Shown here: one piece after another, positions 17,353 through 29,000 of the stretch
Numbering within the stretch: the stretch's first letter is position 1
Layout: every line of letters begins with the position of its first letter
Origin: Fistularia commersonii
Taxonomy: Eukaryota > Chordata > Actinopteri > Syngnathiformes > Fistulariidae
Direction: 5' to 3'
Assembly (NCBI GenBank): GCA_037954325.1
Contig: JBBMNZ010000057.1
Coordinates: 602,501-666,500, forward strand
DNA: 64,000 bases
Translations under genes and position numbers: made by a program
Notes under the pieces: generated by a model
The model's database searches: none
The model's input: only the letters and a program-made list of their open reading frames with translations
Told to the model about the DNA's origin: nothing

Positions 17353-20106
17353 CCAAACTTAGTCGAGGGTATGAAGATTACAGGTCAGACCAAGGTAGAC
17401 TGTAACGTAGACTGTAACGTATGCACGGAGGGAAAATTCACAAATAGCAGAAACAGGCAAGCTGATGCAAAAGCTGATGCACCCCTAAAAATGGTACACA
17501 CTGACTTATCAGGCCCGATTGAACCAGCTGGTCAAGAAGGGCATAAGTATGTCATTTCATTCACAGATGATTATTCAGGGGCAGTATTTGTATATTTTCT
17601 CAAATACAAGAGTGAAGCTACATTAGCAACAGAGAAGTTCCTTGCTGACAGCGCAGCGTATGGTCGTGTCAAATGTATCAGGTCAGACAACGGGACTGAA
17701 TACACAGGAAATGCTTTTCAATCTCTTCTAAGGGAGAAAGGCATAAGACATGAAACATCATCCCCATACTCTCCCCATCAAAATGGGACAGCAGAAAGAC
17801 AATGGAGGACCCTTTTTGAAATGGCAAGGTGTATGCTAATAGCAAAAGGATTACCAAAGGTTTTGTGGCCTTATGCTGTCCAGACCGCTGCCCATATTCG
17901 AAATAGATGTTACAATGACAGACACAAAAATACCCCATACTTCATGTTAACAGGGAGAAAGCCAAATCTTTCAAAAATGTGGATATTCGGAACTGAGTGT
18001 TATGCATACAAACATGACACTAAGAAATTGGATCCCAGATGTGAAAGAGGAATATTTGTGGGATACAGTAAGAAAAGCCCTTCATACCTGGTCTATAATC
18101 CACTTACAGAAAAAGTGTCAAAACAGAGACTGGTGAAATTGATCAAAAAGGGAAGAATTGAACAACAAACACAAACTGATGATTATGAGACAGAAATCCA
18201 GGGATATGAAGACACAGAATCTACAGATGAAACCAGTATAGATGTGTCACAAAGTGAAAATAAAACAGACAACCATATACAAAATGAGGATGAGAGTACT
18301 AACGCAGATGTGTCACATGACGAAGAAACAGCAGAAAACGTCCAAAATGAAAAAGAGACGAGGTCAGACATAAAACCCAGATATAATCAAACCAGTCGCT
18401 ATCCTAGACGAAAAAGGGTCGTTCCAAGGTATTTAGAGGATTATCAGACAGACTATATTAACAATGATAAAAATCATACAACTATTGATTACTGTTACAG
18501 GACTGTGTGCGGAGTCCCACAGAATTATAGTGAAGCACTGAAGTCACCACTGGCACCCGGGTGGAATTGTGCCATGAGGGAAGAGATTGACTCGCTTAAA
18601 CAGAATGACACATTTGAACTGACAACTTTACCTGAAGGGAGAAAAGTAATTGGAGGAAAATGGGTATTTGCCCTTAAAGAAAATGCTGAAGGAGGACAAA
18701 TATTTAAGGCCAGATATGTAGCTAAGGGTTACAATCAAACAGAAGGCATAGACTACTATGAAACTTTTGCACCGACAGCTAACATTACATCAGTGCGGGC
18801 ACTAATGCAGATAGCTGTACAAAATAACCTCATTGTCCATCAAATGGATGTTAAGACGGCATATTTACATGCTCCTATACATGAGGAGATTTTCTTGGAA
18901 CAACCAGAAGGGTTTGAAATGATGTCAGAAACAGGAGAGAAACTAGTGTATAGATTAAAGAAATCTCTTTATGGCCTGAAACAATCAGGAAGAAACTGGT
19001 ATGAACTCCTTAATGACCATTTAGAACAGGACAACTTTGTGAGAAATCTCTCTGACCACTGTGTGTACAGAAAACAGACGGAAAATGGTGACACAATCAT
19101 TGTAATAATTTGGGTAGATGATTTAATTATTGCCGCAAGCAGCAATGATGCACTCAGCACGTTTAAACAGAACATGAAATTCAAGTTCAACATGAAAGAC
19201 CTGGGGAAACTATCATATTTTTTGGGCATACAATTTGAACAAAAGGGGGATGAAATCAAAATGAACCAGACAAAGTACATCCTAAAAATGCTAGAGAGAT
19301 TTGGAATGTCAGAATGTAAAGCAAGATCTACTCCAAGTGAGCAAAAATTAGAGGGCATCCCTGTAGCTGATGAAAATGAGCAAAGTGAACCTGTCGACCC
19401 CAAAGAATATCGTGAGATTGTAGGCAGTCTTATTTATGCCATGACTTGCACCAGACCTGATATCAGCTGGATAGTGAGCAAACTATCACAGAATCTGGCA
19501 ATGCCAAAAGTAGAAAACTTAGTAGCTGCAAAACATGTTCTGAGGTATTTGAAGGGGACAGCTGATTATGAACTAAGTTTCAAGACAAATAAGGAGGATT
19601 TGAACCTGATAGCTTACAGTGATTCAGACTGGGCATCATCTGTAGAAGACAGACGTAGCACTATAGGCTACTGTTTCAGTTTAACAAAACAAGGCCCAGC
19701 CATTGCATGGAAGTCAAGGAAACAGCCCACAGTGGCCCTGTCAACATGTGAGGCTGAATACATCGGCCGAGCCACCACCGCACAAGAAAACATGTACCTG
19801 TCTCAACTGTTAAACGGTATGGACAACAAAATGTACAGTTGCACAACAATCTACGGAGACAATCAGGGGGCCATCGCACTGAGTAAGAATCCTGTAAACA
19901 GACAAAGGTCAAAACACATTGATGTAAAATATCATTTCATTCGTGAAGCACTCAGTGAGGGCTAAATAAATCTTATCTATTGTCCATCAGAGGACATGTT
20001 GGCAGACATCTCGACAAAACTCATGACAAAGGTAAAAATAGAAAAATTCAAAAAGTGGTTCTTTGGAAATTAAAATGTCCAAAGTTTTTTTTTGGATGTT
20101 GAGATC

Positions 20107-20115
20107 AAGAGGGGG
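20107..20115 (+). other. copia-1 polypurine tract
   Basis: AAGAGGGGG directly precedes the 3' LTR, the expected site for plus-strand priming. Confidence 0.85.
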
Positions 20116-20471
20116 TGTTGAGATAGGTGATCTCATTAGTTTTATTTGAGTTTACATTCTAGTATACATATGTTGTATTTGTATCTACTCTCAGGAAATG
20201 CATGGCACTTTATGACAAGGTTTGGGACTTGTTTTAGTTTTTCGCGACTGTTCAGCTAACTTGACGTTAACTTCTACGTCAGTGTTTTTTTTTTGGTATA
20301 GCGGTGCTGGCGGGAATTTTTCCCTCACTCTGTACTGTACATGTCCCATGGCTAACCGATGTTGATTCCCGGAGCTGTGAAGAAGAAAATAAAAGACGAT
20401 TCAAACAAGGCAAACTTGTGAATTCCTTCCGAAACATGGAAAACGAAGAAGCTGCGAACTTAAACGCAACA
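20116..20471 (+). repeat. copia-1 3' LTR
   Basis: 356 bp, four substitutions from the 5' LTR. AATAAA at 20388-20393. It repeats the first 11 gag codons after its ATG, so a second short frame (20304-20498) runs into core C and is not a gene. Confidence 0.95.
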
Positions 20472-20527
20472 GTTTGGTTGTGGATGCGTTTCGGCTAATG
20501 CTATTAGCACAGCTATGATGAGTTAAG

Positions 20528-20559
<32 letters not shown>

Positions 20560-21375
20560 CTGTGTGTGTGTGTGTGTGCGTGTGTGTGAGTGTGAATTTG
20601 TTTAGGTGGGGGGGGGTCGCGGACAGGGAGTACCGGGGCCTCGAGCGGATGAGCTGAGGAGCGGAGGAGGGCAGAAGCCTGGCCCGTGATTCGCTTATGT
20701 CCAGCGGTTCGGGAATTCCAGGGCCCAAAGCGGAGGAGCGATGGAGCTGAGAAGCGGAGGAGCGGAGGTAATGTTTCTCCTCTCAGAGGCGGGGAAGTTT
20801 GGGGGCAGAAGAACCCCTTAGACTGGCTAATGTGAGCATACTCCGGACATAGATCCCCCGGACGTATGATTGGAGCTCTCGGACCATTGGGCACACACAT
20901 GTGAATGAGTGGATGAGCTAATGTTTGTTTGGTTGTGGATGCGTTTCGGCTAATGCTATTAGCACAGCTATGATGAGTTAAGGTGTGTGTGTATGTGTGT
21001 GTGTGTGTGTGTGTGTTTGTGTGTTTTTGTGTGTGTGTGAGTGTGTTTGTGTGTGTATGTGTGAGAGTTTGTTTAGGTGGGGGGGGGGAGTACCAGAGCC
21101 CATACAGGAGGAGCGGTGGAGCTGAGAAGCGGAGGTAATTTTTCTCCTCTCAGAGGCGAGGAAGCTGTGGGGGCAGAAGAACCCCTTAGACCGGCCAATG
21201 TGAGCCTTCTCCGGACATAGATCACCCGGACGTATGACTGGAGCTCCCGTACCTCTAGGCACACACATATGTGAATGAGTGGATGAGCTAATGTTTGTTT
21301 TGTTGTGGATACGTTTTGGCCAATGCTATTAGCACAGCTATGATGAGTTCAGGTGTGTGTGTGTGTGTGTGTGTG

Positions 21376-21439
<64 letters not shown>

Positions 21440-21742
21440 GTTTATCTGTGTGTGAGAGTTTGTTTTTGTGGGTGAGGGGGGGGGGGGGTGTTCCCGCGGA
21501 CAGGGAGTACCAGGGCCTGGAGCGGATGAGGTGAGGAGCGGAGGAGGGCAGAAGCCCGGACCGTGATTCGCTTATGTCCAGCGGTTCGGGAGTTCCAGGG
21601 CCCAAAGCGGAGAAGCGGAAGACAGCAAAAGCCCTGTCCGCAATTCACCTGAGTCTGGCGGATCGGTAGTACCTGGTTCCGCAGCGGAGGAGCGGAGGAG
21701 CGGAGGAGCGGAGGAGCGGAGGAGCGGAGCAAAGCGGAAGAC
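20472..21742 (+). repeat. Three core C units with (GT)n
   Basis: Each unit has CGTTTCGGCTAATGC or its variant, TATTAGCACAGCTATGATG, a (GT)n array (about 20528-20590, 20982-21065, 21352-21455), a G-run, GAGTACCAGGGCC or a variant, GGAGCG repeats, TGTTTCTCCTCTCAGAGGCG and TTCTCCGGACATAGATC. The first unit starts at GTTTGGTTGTGG against the copia-1 LTR, so the LTR sits inside a core C unit. No gene is seen. Confidence 0.65.
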
Positions 21743-22276
21743 CGTCTTAATAACAAGGAAATTACAGATGAGGCTATAATTTCCACAGAAATCTTTAAAT
21801 TCTATCGCCACCTATACACTTCGACATTGTCAAAAAGCGATTGTGACTCCTTTCCAACAAATATTCCTCAACATATCCCAAAAATAAACAACAACAAACA
21901 ATATATGTTTGTTTTGTATATGTTTATATATAATCAACAAAAAATATACAGTTTGATATCTGAGATTCCTTGTGAGTCGCCAACTTAATTACATGTTGTA
22001 CTCCCCTTGCAATCTTTTTTTCGTTTTAATTTTTTATTAGTCTATCTATTGATTTAATTATTTCATTTTAATTTCTTTTTTTGTCTAGCATTGTAAATTT
22101 CTCACAAACCGTTAACACTATTAACTTCTGATTCCATACAGAACGAATGTCCTTATGTCCTTTGCTTCCTCATGCCTGGTTGTTTCATTCACATTCAGTT
22201 CTACCTTGCCATGTTTATTTGTACATTTGTATAGTTGTGTGTACTATTTATGTTCAATTCAAAAAAAAAAAAAAAA
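21743..22276 (+). pseudogene. L1 LINE with internal deletion, intact tail and A-run
   Basis: Same EN-RT linker to 3' tail fusion as at 4964, here uninterrupted and ending in a 17-base A-run. It contains the empty copia-1 target AACGAATGTCCTTATGTCC at 22144-22160. Confidence 0.72.
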
Positions 22277-22724
22277 GAATGAGAGGCTGAGAAAATCTCC
22301 ATGTCTCTCTCTCCCCCCCCCTTAATGCCGCCCCCCCCCCCCCTTCCTCACGGCGGCCGACGCAACGCGATTCTCGCCGTTGTTGTGGAAGTAGGGAAAA
22401 GGATTCCCCGCGTCGGTGCGAGCGATGCGTTTCAAGGCGTATTGCATGTGTGTATGGGGGGGGGGTCTACAGGACACCGCAGACCGGCAATGGTGCACCT
22501 TCTCCGGACATCGATCACCGAAACGTCGGCGTGGAGCTCCCGGAGCAGCCGGCGTGTACATGTGAATGAATGGAGGAGCTAATGTGTGTGGGGTGGTGGT
22601 GGTGGTGGTGTGGGGGGGGGGGGCGTTTCGGCTAATGCTATCAGCACAGCTATGATTATCCCCAGAACGTTGAGAACGAGCTCCCGGAACTCCAGACATG
22701 CGTATATAAAAGAGTGGAATTAAG
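22277..22724 (+). repeat. Core A unit
   Basis: Same blocks as at 1-441, including GGT/G-run, GCTAATGCTATCAGC and TATATAAAAG. It begins directly after the L1 A-run with GAATGAGAGGCTGAGAAAA. Confidence 0.65.
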
Positions 22725-22728
22725 GTGT

Positions 22729-22818
<90 letters not shown>
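22725..22818. repeat. (GT)n microsatellite
   Basis: GT array with two TATG interruptions; core A to the left, L1 to the right. Confidence 0.95.
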
Positions 22819-22825
<7 letters not shown>

Positions 22826-24766
22826 GGACAGAAATAATGTCGGGGACAGAAATTGTTATTAGCCTGCTGGCAGATGACACAACCTTAGTTTTGAAAAATG
22901 AACATCAAGTCCCAATAAGCGTTGAAAAAATTAAAACATTCTACAAGGCTTCAGGATTGTCATTAAACTTAAAGAAATGCAAACTTCTTGAGCTGCATGA
23001 CTCACCACTAAAGGAAATCAGCAATGTTCCTATCAAATCAGAAATAAAATACTTGAGCATTTTCCTATCTAAGGACCAAAAGTTAAATCAGTCCAGGAAC
23101 ATTGAATCTAAACTGAATCAAAGTAAAGCTAAATTGAATATATGGCTCCAAAGAGATTTATCAATATTAGGCCCGATATATTTGACTAAAATGGAATGTT
23201 TATCCAGATGTATATACCCAGTGTATTCCAATGCTGCTCCAAATCAACTCATAAAATCTATTAACCAAATAAATTTCAACTTTATCTGGAGGAACAAACC
23301 ACACCATCTAAAAAAATCACATATGGGGAAAGAAACAAGTGACGGAGGGCTGAAAGTGATAGAGTTGGACTGCCTGAATGGGACATTGAAGGTGAACTGG
23401 TTGAAATCCTGGATCAAACATCATCATTCTTTCTGGTATTGTACTCCAAACTACTTATTCAACATAGTCGGCAGCCTAAGTCTTCTACTTATCTCTGACT
23501 TGGATATCAACAAGATTCCTGTCCAATTTTCAGAGTTCCATAAACAAATACTATTATACTGGAAAATGATATATGTACACAATTTCTCACCACACAGTAC
23601 AATAATTTGGAACAATAGATATGTACTGCGTGGCAACAAACCTCTGTTTTACAAGGAATGCTTTGAGAAAGGTATATGGTCAATAATTGACTTGATGGAT
23701 GACAATGGCAGTCGTCTAGACTATGAACAGTTCTGTACTACACACAGATTTAAGCCTCCCATATTAGAGTTGATAAAGTTACGAAACGCACTGCCTCGAC
23801 AATTTGTATTCCTGACCAAAAATATAATGACGCACCAAACCGTACAACCACAGTTACCCCGACTATCACTCCAGGGAATCTCAATTCTGGACAGAAAGTG
23901 CACCAACTCCTTTATTAGGACATGTTTCACAGGAAACTTATTCCCTGGACGTCAAAACAAAAATAATATTTGAAATAAATTTGATAAGGAATCGATTGCC
24001 ACGCTGCGAACTATGTATCTGACTCTACCCATACCCCCCAAGGCACAAAGAAACCCACTTCTAAATTATGAATGACATCTACCCATCTAAGGAATTATTG
24101 AGGGTACGCTTTACTTTTGAAGATAATATTTGTACATTTTGTGAAGACAACATTGAAACCACTGACCATATATTTTTTCTCATTCTCATTCCATCATCAC
24201 CAGTTTCCCTCTCAAAAGATGATATCACATTTGGTTTACTTATAAGCAACATAACAGATGAACTCCGTGTCAATGTTCTTTTAGGCCTGGCCAAGTTCTT
24301 CATTCACAAAAACAGAATGCAAAAATGCTCCCCAAATTTGAATTTCTTCATAAACGATTTTGAATTATAAAAAAAAATCCTTAAAACTTATGGAAAAATC
24401 CAAAAACTAAAAAATATACAGTTACCCATGTCTGAGATTCCTTTTTTTTGAAAAAAAAAAAAAAAAAAAAAACAAAAAAAAACTTAATTACATGTTATAT
24501 TCCCCTTGCAATTTTTTTTTCGTTTTAATTTTTTATTTGTCTATCTATTGATTTAATTATTTCCTTTTAATTTCTTTTTTTGTCTAGCACTGTAAATTTC
24601 TCACAAACCGTTAACACTATTAACTTCTGATTACATACAGAACAAATGTCCTTATGTCCGTTGCTTCCTCATCCCTGGTTGTTTCATTGACATTCAGTTC
24701 TACCTTGCCATGTTTATTTGTACATTTGTATATTTGTGTGTACTATTTATGTTCAATTAAAAACAG
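22819..24766 (+). pseudogene. 5'-truncated L1 LINE, copy b (longest open frame)
   Basis: The L1 frame runs unbroken from LADDTTLVLKN through LNIWLQRDLSILGPIYLTK, MIYVHNFSPHSTIIWNNRY and LMDDNGSRLDYEQF to 23973. After a frameshift of about 90 bp, 24068-24370 encodes the C-terminal CTFC...H segment. The upstream open stretch is only GT repeat. Endonuclease and RT motifs before the ADD box are missing. Confidence 0.87.
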
Positions 24767-24972
24767 TTTGATGTCTGAGATTCTTTGTGAACGGCCAACT
24801 TAATTACATGTTATATTCCCCTTACAATTTTTTTTTTTAGTTTTTAATTTTATTTTTCTATCTATTTATTTAATTATTTCCTTTTAATTTTCTTTTTTGT
24901 CTAGCATTAAAAAATTCTCGCGAACCGTTAACACTATTAACTTCTGATTACATACAGAACGAATGCCCTTAT
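24767..24972 (+). repeat. Second, tandem L1 3' tail
   Basis: Same doubled tail as at 3552-3757. Confidence 0.75.
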
Positions 24973-25410
24973 GTCTCCCGTCCCCCCCGCTTTTTCCGTA
25001 CGGTGGCAGACACTGAGATCAAAAGCAAATGGGTGTCATTGTAATGCAGTAACAGGGTGATAACAGCCGTGTTTGAAGTGTGTAGGGGCTTATAGGAGAG
25101 CAGAAGCACGTCACGCTATTCGCCTGAGTTCGGAGGATCGGGGGCACCAGGGCCCATAGCGGAGGAGCAGAGGAGTTGAGAAGCGGAGGAGCGGAGTTAT
25201 GTTTCTCTTCTCAAAGGCGGGGAAGCTTGGGGGCAGCAGGACCCCTTAGACTGGCCAATGTGAGCCTTCTCCGGACATAGATCACCCGGACGTATGACTG
25301 GAGCTCCCGTACCTCTGGGCACACACATATGTGAATGAGTGGATGAGCTAATGTTTGTTTTGTTGTGGATACGTTTCGGCCAATGCTATTAGCACAGCTA
25401 TGATGAGTTC

Positions 25411-25455
<45 letters not shown>

Positions 25456-25460
25456 GGTGT

Positions 25461-25521
<61 letters not shown>

Positions 25522-26090
25522 AGTTTGTTTTGGTGGGTGGGGGGGGGTTCCCGCGTACTGGGAGTACCAGGGCCTGGAGCGGATGAGGTGAGGAGCGGAG
25601 GAGGGCAGAAGCCCGGACCGTGATTCGCTTATGTCCAGCGGTTCGGGAGTTCCAGGGCCCAAAGCGGAGGAGCGGAGGACAGCAAAAGCCCTGTCCGCAA
25701 TTCACCTGAGTCTGGCGGATCGGTAGTACCTGGTTCCGCAGCGGAGGAGCGGAGGACTTGAGAAGCGGAGGAGCGGAGGAGCGGAGATGTTTCTCTTCTC
25801 AGAGGCGGCAAGGGGGGGGGAGCAGGACCCCTTACCCGTATCCCCCGGACGGTTGAGTGGAGCTCCCGGACTTCCGGGCACGCACATGCGAATGACTGGA
25901 TGACAGGGAGTGCCAGGGCCTGGAGCGGATGAGCAGAGGAGAGGCGCAGAGCAGAAGCCCGGCCCGGTTCGGGATTTCCAGGGTCCAAAGCGGTGGAGCA
26001 AAGAAGCGGAGGGGGGGAGGAGAGCAGAAGAGCAGAAGACTGGCCCGGAATTCACCGAAGTCCCGCATATCGGGAGTTCAAGGGCCCGGA
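24973..26090 (+). repeat. Core C units, (GT)n and GGAGCG repeats
   Basis: GGTGATAACAGCCGTGTTTG, GGAGCG repeats, TTCTCCGGACATAGATCACC, CGTTTCGGCCAATGC, a (GT)n array at 25413-25519 and two partial units ending in GGAGCG repeats. The equivalent of 3758-4977. Here no L1 tail follows; the repeat passes into the satellite. Confidence 0.6.
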
Positions 26091-29000
26091 GCGGAAGAGA
26101 GGAGGAGCGGAGGAGCGGGGGAGCGGAGGAGCGGAGGAGCGGAGGAGCGGAGGAGCGGAGGAGCGGAGGAGCGGAGGAGAGCGGAAGCCCGGCCAACAAT
26201 TCGCCTGAGTCCCGCGGAGAGGGGGTACCAGGGCCTGGAGCCTGATTCGCTTATGTCCAGCAGTTCAGGAGTACCAGGGTCAGGAGCGGAGGAGCGGAGG
26301 AGCGGATGAGCAGAAGAACGTTTAAGCGGTGGAGCGGATGAGCAGAGGAGAGTGGAATCCGGCCGACATCTCGCCTGAGTCCCGCGGAAAGGGAGTCCCA
26401 GGGCCTGGAGCCTGATTCGCTTGTGGCAAGCAGTTCAGGAGAACCGGGCCCAGAGCGGAGGAGCGGAGGAGCGGAGGAGCGGAGGAGCGGAGGAGCGGAG
26501 GAGCGGAGGAGAGCGGAAGCCCGGCCAACAATTCGCCTAAGTCCCGCGGAGAGGGAGTACCAGGGCCTGGAGCCTGATTCGCTATGTCCAGCAGTTCAGG
26601 AGTACCAGGGCCGGAGCGGAGGAGCGGAGGAGCGGAGGAGCGGAGGAGCGGAGGAGCGGAGGAGCGGATGAGCTGAGGAGAGCGGAAGCCCGGCCGGCAA
26701 TTCGCCTTAGTCCCGCGGAGAGGGAGTACCAGGTCCTGGAGCCTGATTCGCTTATGTCCAGCAGTTCAGGAGTACCAGGGCCAGGAGCGGAGGAGCGGAG
26801 GAGCGGATGAGCAAAATAACGTTTAAGCGGATGAGCGGATGAGCGGATGAGCGGATGAGCGGATGAGCTGAGGAGAGCGGAAGCCCGGCCGGCAATTCGC
26901 CTGAGTCCCACGGAGAAGGAGTACCAGGGCCTAGAACCTGAGTCGCTTATGTCTAGCAGTTCAGGAGTACCAGGGCCAGGAGCGGAGGAGCGGAGGAGCG
27001 CAGGAGCGGATGAGCGGATGAGCGGATGAGCGGATGAGCGGATGAGCGGATGAGCGGATGAGCGGAGGAGCGGAGGAGAGCGGAAGGCCGGCCCACATTT
27101 CCCCTATGTCCCGCGGATTGGGAGTACCAGGGCTTGGAGCCTGATACACTTATGTCAAGCGGTCCGGAGTACCAGGGCCCGGAGCGGGGGAGCGGAAGAG
27201 CGGAGGAGCGGAGGAGAGCGGTAGCCCGGCTAACAATTCGCGGAGAGGGAGTAACAGGACCTGGAGCCTGATTCGCTTATGTCTAGCAGTTCAGGAGTAC
27301 CAGGGCCCGAAGCGGACGAGCGGCGGAGCGGATGAGAGGAGAAGCGGAGGAGAGCGGAAGCCCGGCCGATAATTCGCCTAAGTCCCGCGGAAAGGGAGTA
27401 CCAGGGCCTGGAGCCTGATTCGCTTATGGCAAGCAGTTCAGGAGTACCAGGGCCCAGAGCGGAGGAGCGGAGGAGCGGAGGAGCGGATGAGCGGATGAGC
27501 GGATGAGCGGTGGAGCGGAGGTGAGCGGAAGCCCGGCCGAATATTCGCCTAAGTCCCGCGGAAAGGGAGTACCAGGGCCTGGAGCCTGATTCGCTTATGT
27601 CTAGATGTTCAGGAGTACCAGGGCCTGGAGCGGAGGTGCGGAGGAGCGGATGAGAGGAGAAGCGGAGGAGAGCGGAAACCCGGCCGAAAATTCGCCTAAG
27701 TCCCGCGGAGAGGGAGTACCAGGGCCAGGAGCCTGATTCGCTTATGTCCAGCAGTTCAGGACTACCAGGGCCGGAACGGAGGAGCGGAGGAGCGGAGGAC
27801 CGGAGGAGAGCGGAATCCGGCCGACAATTCGCCTGAGTCCCGCGGAAAGGGAGTACCAGGGCCAGAAGCGTGATTCAATGATGTCCAGCAGTTCAGGAGT
27901 ACCAGGGCTGGAGCGGAGGAGCGGAGGAGCGGAGGAGCGGAGGAGCGGAGGAGCGGAGGAGCGGAGGAGCGGAGGAGAGTGGAGGCCCGGCCGGCAATTC
28001 GCCTGAGTCCCGCTTAGAGGGAGTACCAGGGCCTGAAGCGTGATTTAATGATGTTCAACAATTCAGGAGTACCAGGGCCAGGTGCGGAGGAGAGGACGAG
28101 CGGAGGGTTGGATAAGTGGAGGAGCGGAGGAGCGGAGGAGAGCGGAAGCCCGGCCCACTTTTTGCCTTAGTCCCGCGGATCTGGAGTACCAGGGCCTGGA
28201 GCCTGATTCGCTTATGGCAAGCAGTTCAGGAGTACCAGGGCCCAGAGCGGAGGAGCGGAGGAGCGGAGGAGCGGAGGAGCGGAGGAGCCGGAATGAGCGA
28301 AAGCCCGGCCGAATATTCGCCCAAGTCCCGCGGAAAGGGAGTACCAGGGCCTGGAGCCTGATTCGCTTATGTCCAGCAGTTCAGGAGTACCAGGGCCCAG
28401 AGCGGAGGAGCGGAGGAGCGGAGGAGCGGAGGAGCGGAGGAGCCGGAATGAGCGAAAGCCCGGCTGAATATTCGCCCAAGTCCCGCGGAAAGGGAGTACC
28501 AGGGCCTGGAGCCTGATTCGCTTATGTCCAGCAGTTCAGGAGTACCAGGGCCCGGAGCGGAGGTGCGGAGGAGTGGATGAGAGGAGAAGCGGAGGAGCGG
28601 AGGAGCGGAGGAGTGGAGGAGCGGAGAAGCGGAGGAGCGGAGGAGCGGAGGAGCGGAGGAGCGGAGGGGCGGATGAGTGGATGAGCGGAGGAGTGGAGGA
28701 GAGCGGAAGCCCGGCCGGCAATTCGCCTGAGTCCCGCGGAGAGGGAGTACCAGGGCCTGGAGCCTGATTCGCTTATGTCCAGCAGTTCAGGAGTACCAGG
28801 GCCTGGAGCGGAGGATCGGAGGAGCGGGAGGAGCGGATGAGCGGAGGAGCGGAGGAGCGGAGGAGCGGAGGAGAGCGGAAGCCCGGTCCACATTTCCCCT
28901 ATGTCGCGCGGATTGTGAGTACCAGGGCTGGGAGCCTGATTCACTTATGTCAAGCGGTCCGGAGTACCAGGGCCCGGAGCGGATGAGCGGATGACCGGAG

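Larger units (their letters stand above)
15952..20073 (+). pseudogene. gag-pol: copia-1 gag-pol polyprotein with two in-frame stops
   Basis: One frame of 1,373 codons from ATG 15952 (in the LTR) to TAA 20071-20073, broken by TGA at 17350-17352 and TAA at 19963-19965. Order by residue: gag region (about 1-220, with FDGDENNYELWEVK); CCHC zinc knuckle CYGCGNRGHMAKAC (221-234); protease DCGATSH (Asp 305; Cys where DSG or DTG is usual); integrase zinc region WHEIMGH to CNVC, split by the TGA; integrase Asp 518, Asp 579 and Glu 615, with 35 residues between the last two; RT IIWVDDLIIAAS (Asp 1056-1057); RNase H YSDSDWA (Asp 1224), STCEAEYIG and YGDNQGAIALS. After the TAA, YCPSEDMLADISTK is still in frame. 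Without readthrough, only gag-protease is made. Confidence 0.93.
15632..20471 (+). mobile_element. Full-length Ty1/Copia retrotransposon (copia-1)
   Basis: A 4,840-bp element with 356-bp LTRs that start TGTTGAG and end GCAACA, a primer-binding site touching the 5' LTR, one gag-pol frame in Copia order (gag, protease, integrase, RT, RNase H) and a purine run touching the 3' LTR. The LTRs differ at four positions (about 1%), which suggests a young element. The 5' flank is reversed L1 tail (AGGAC); the 3' flank is core C (GTTTG). These do not match, so the element or its surroundings have recombined. It may belong to the GalEa-type Copia lineage known from aquatic animals; I cannot test that here. 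Confidence 0.95.

Noticed and set aside
20304..20498. A second gag gene after copia-1
   Set aside because: It is the 3' LTR copy of the gag start and runs out into core C.
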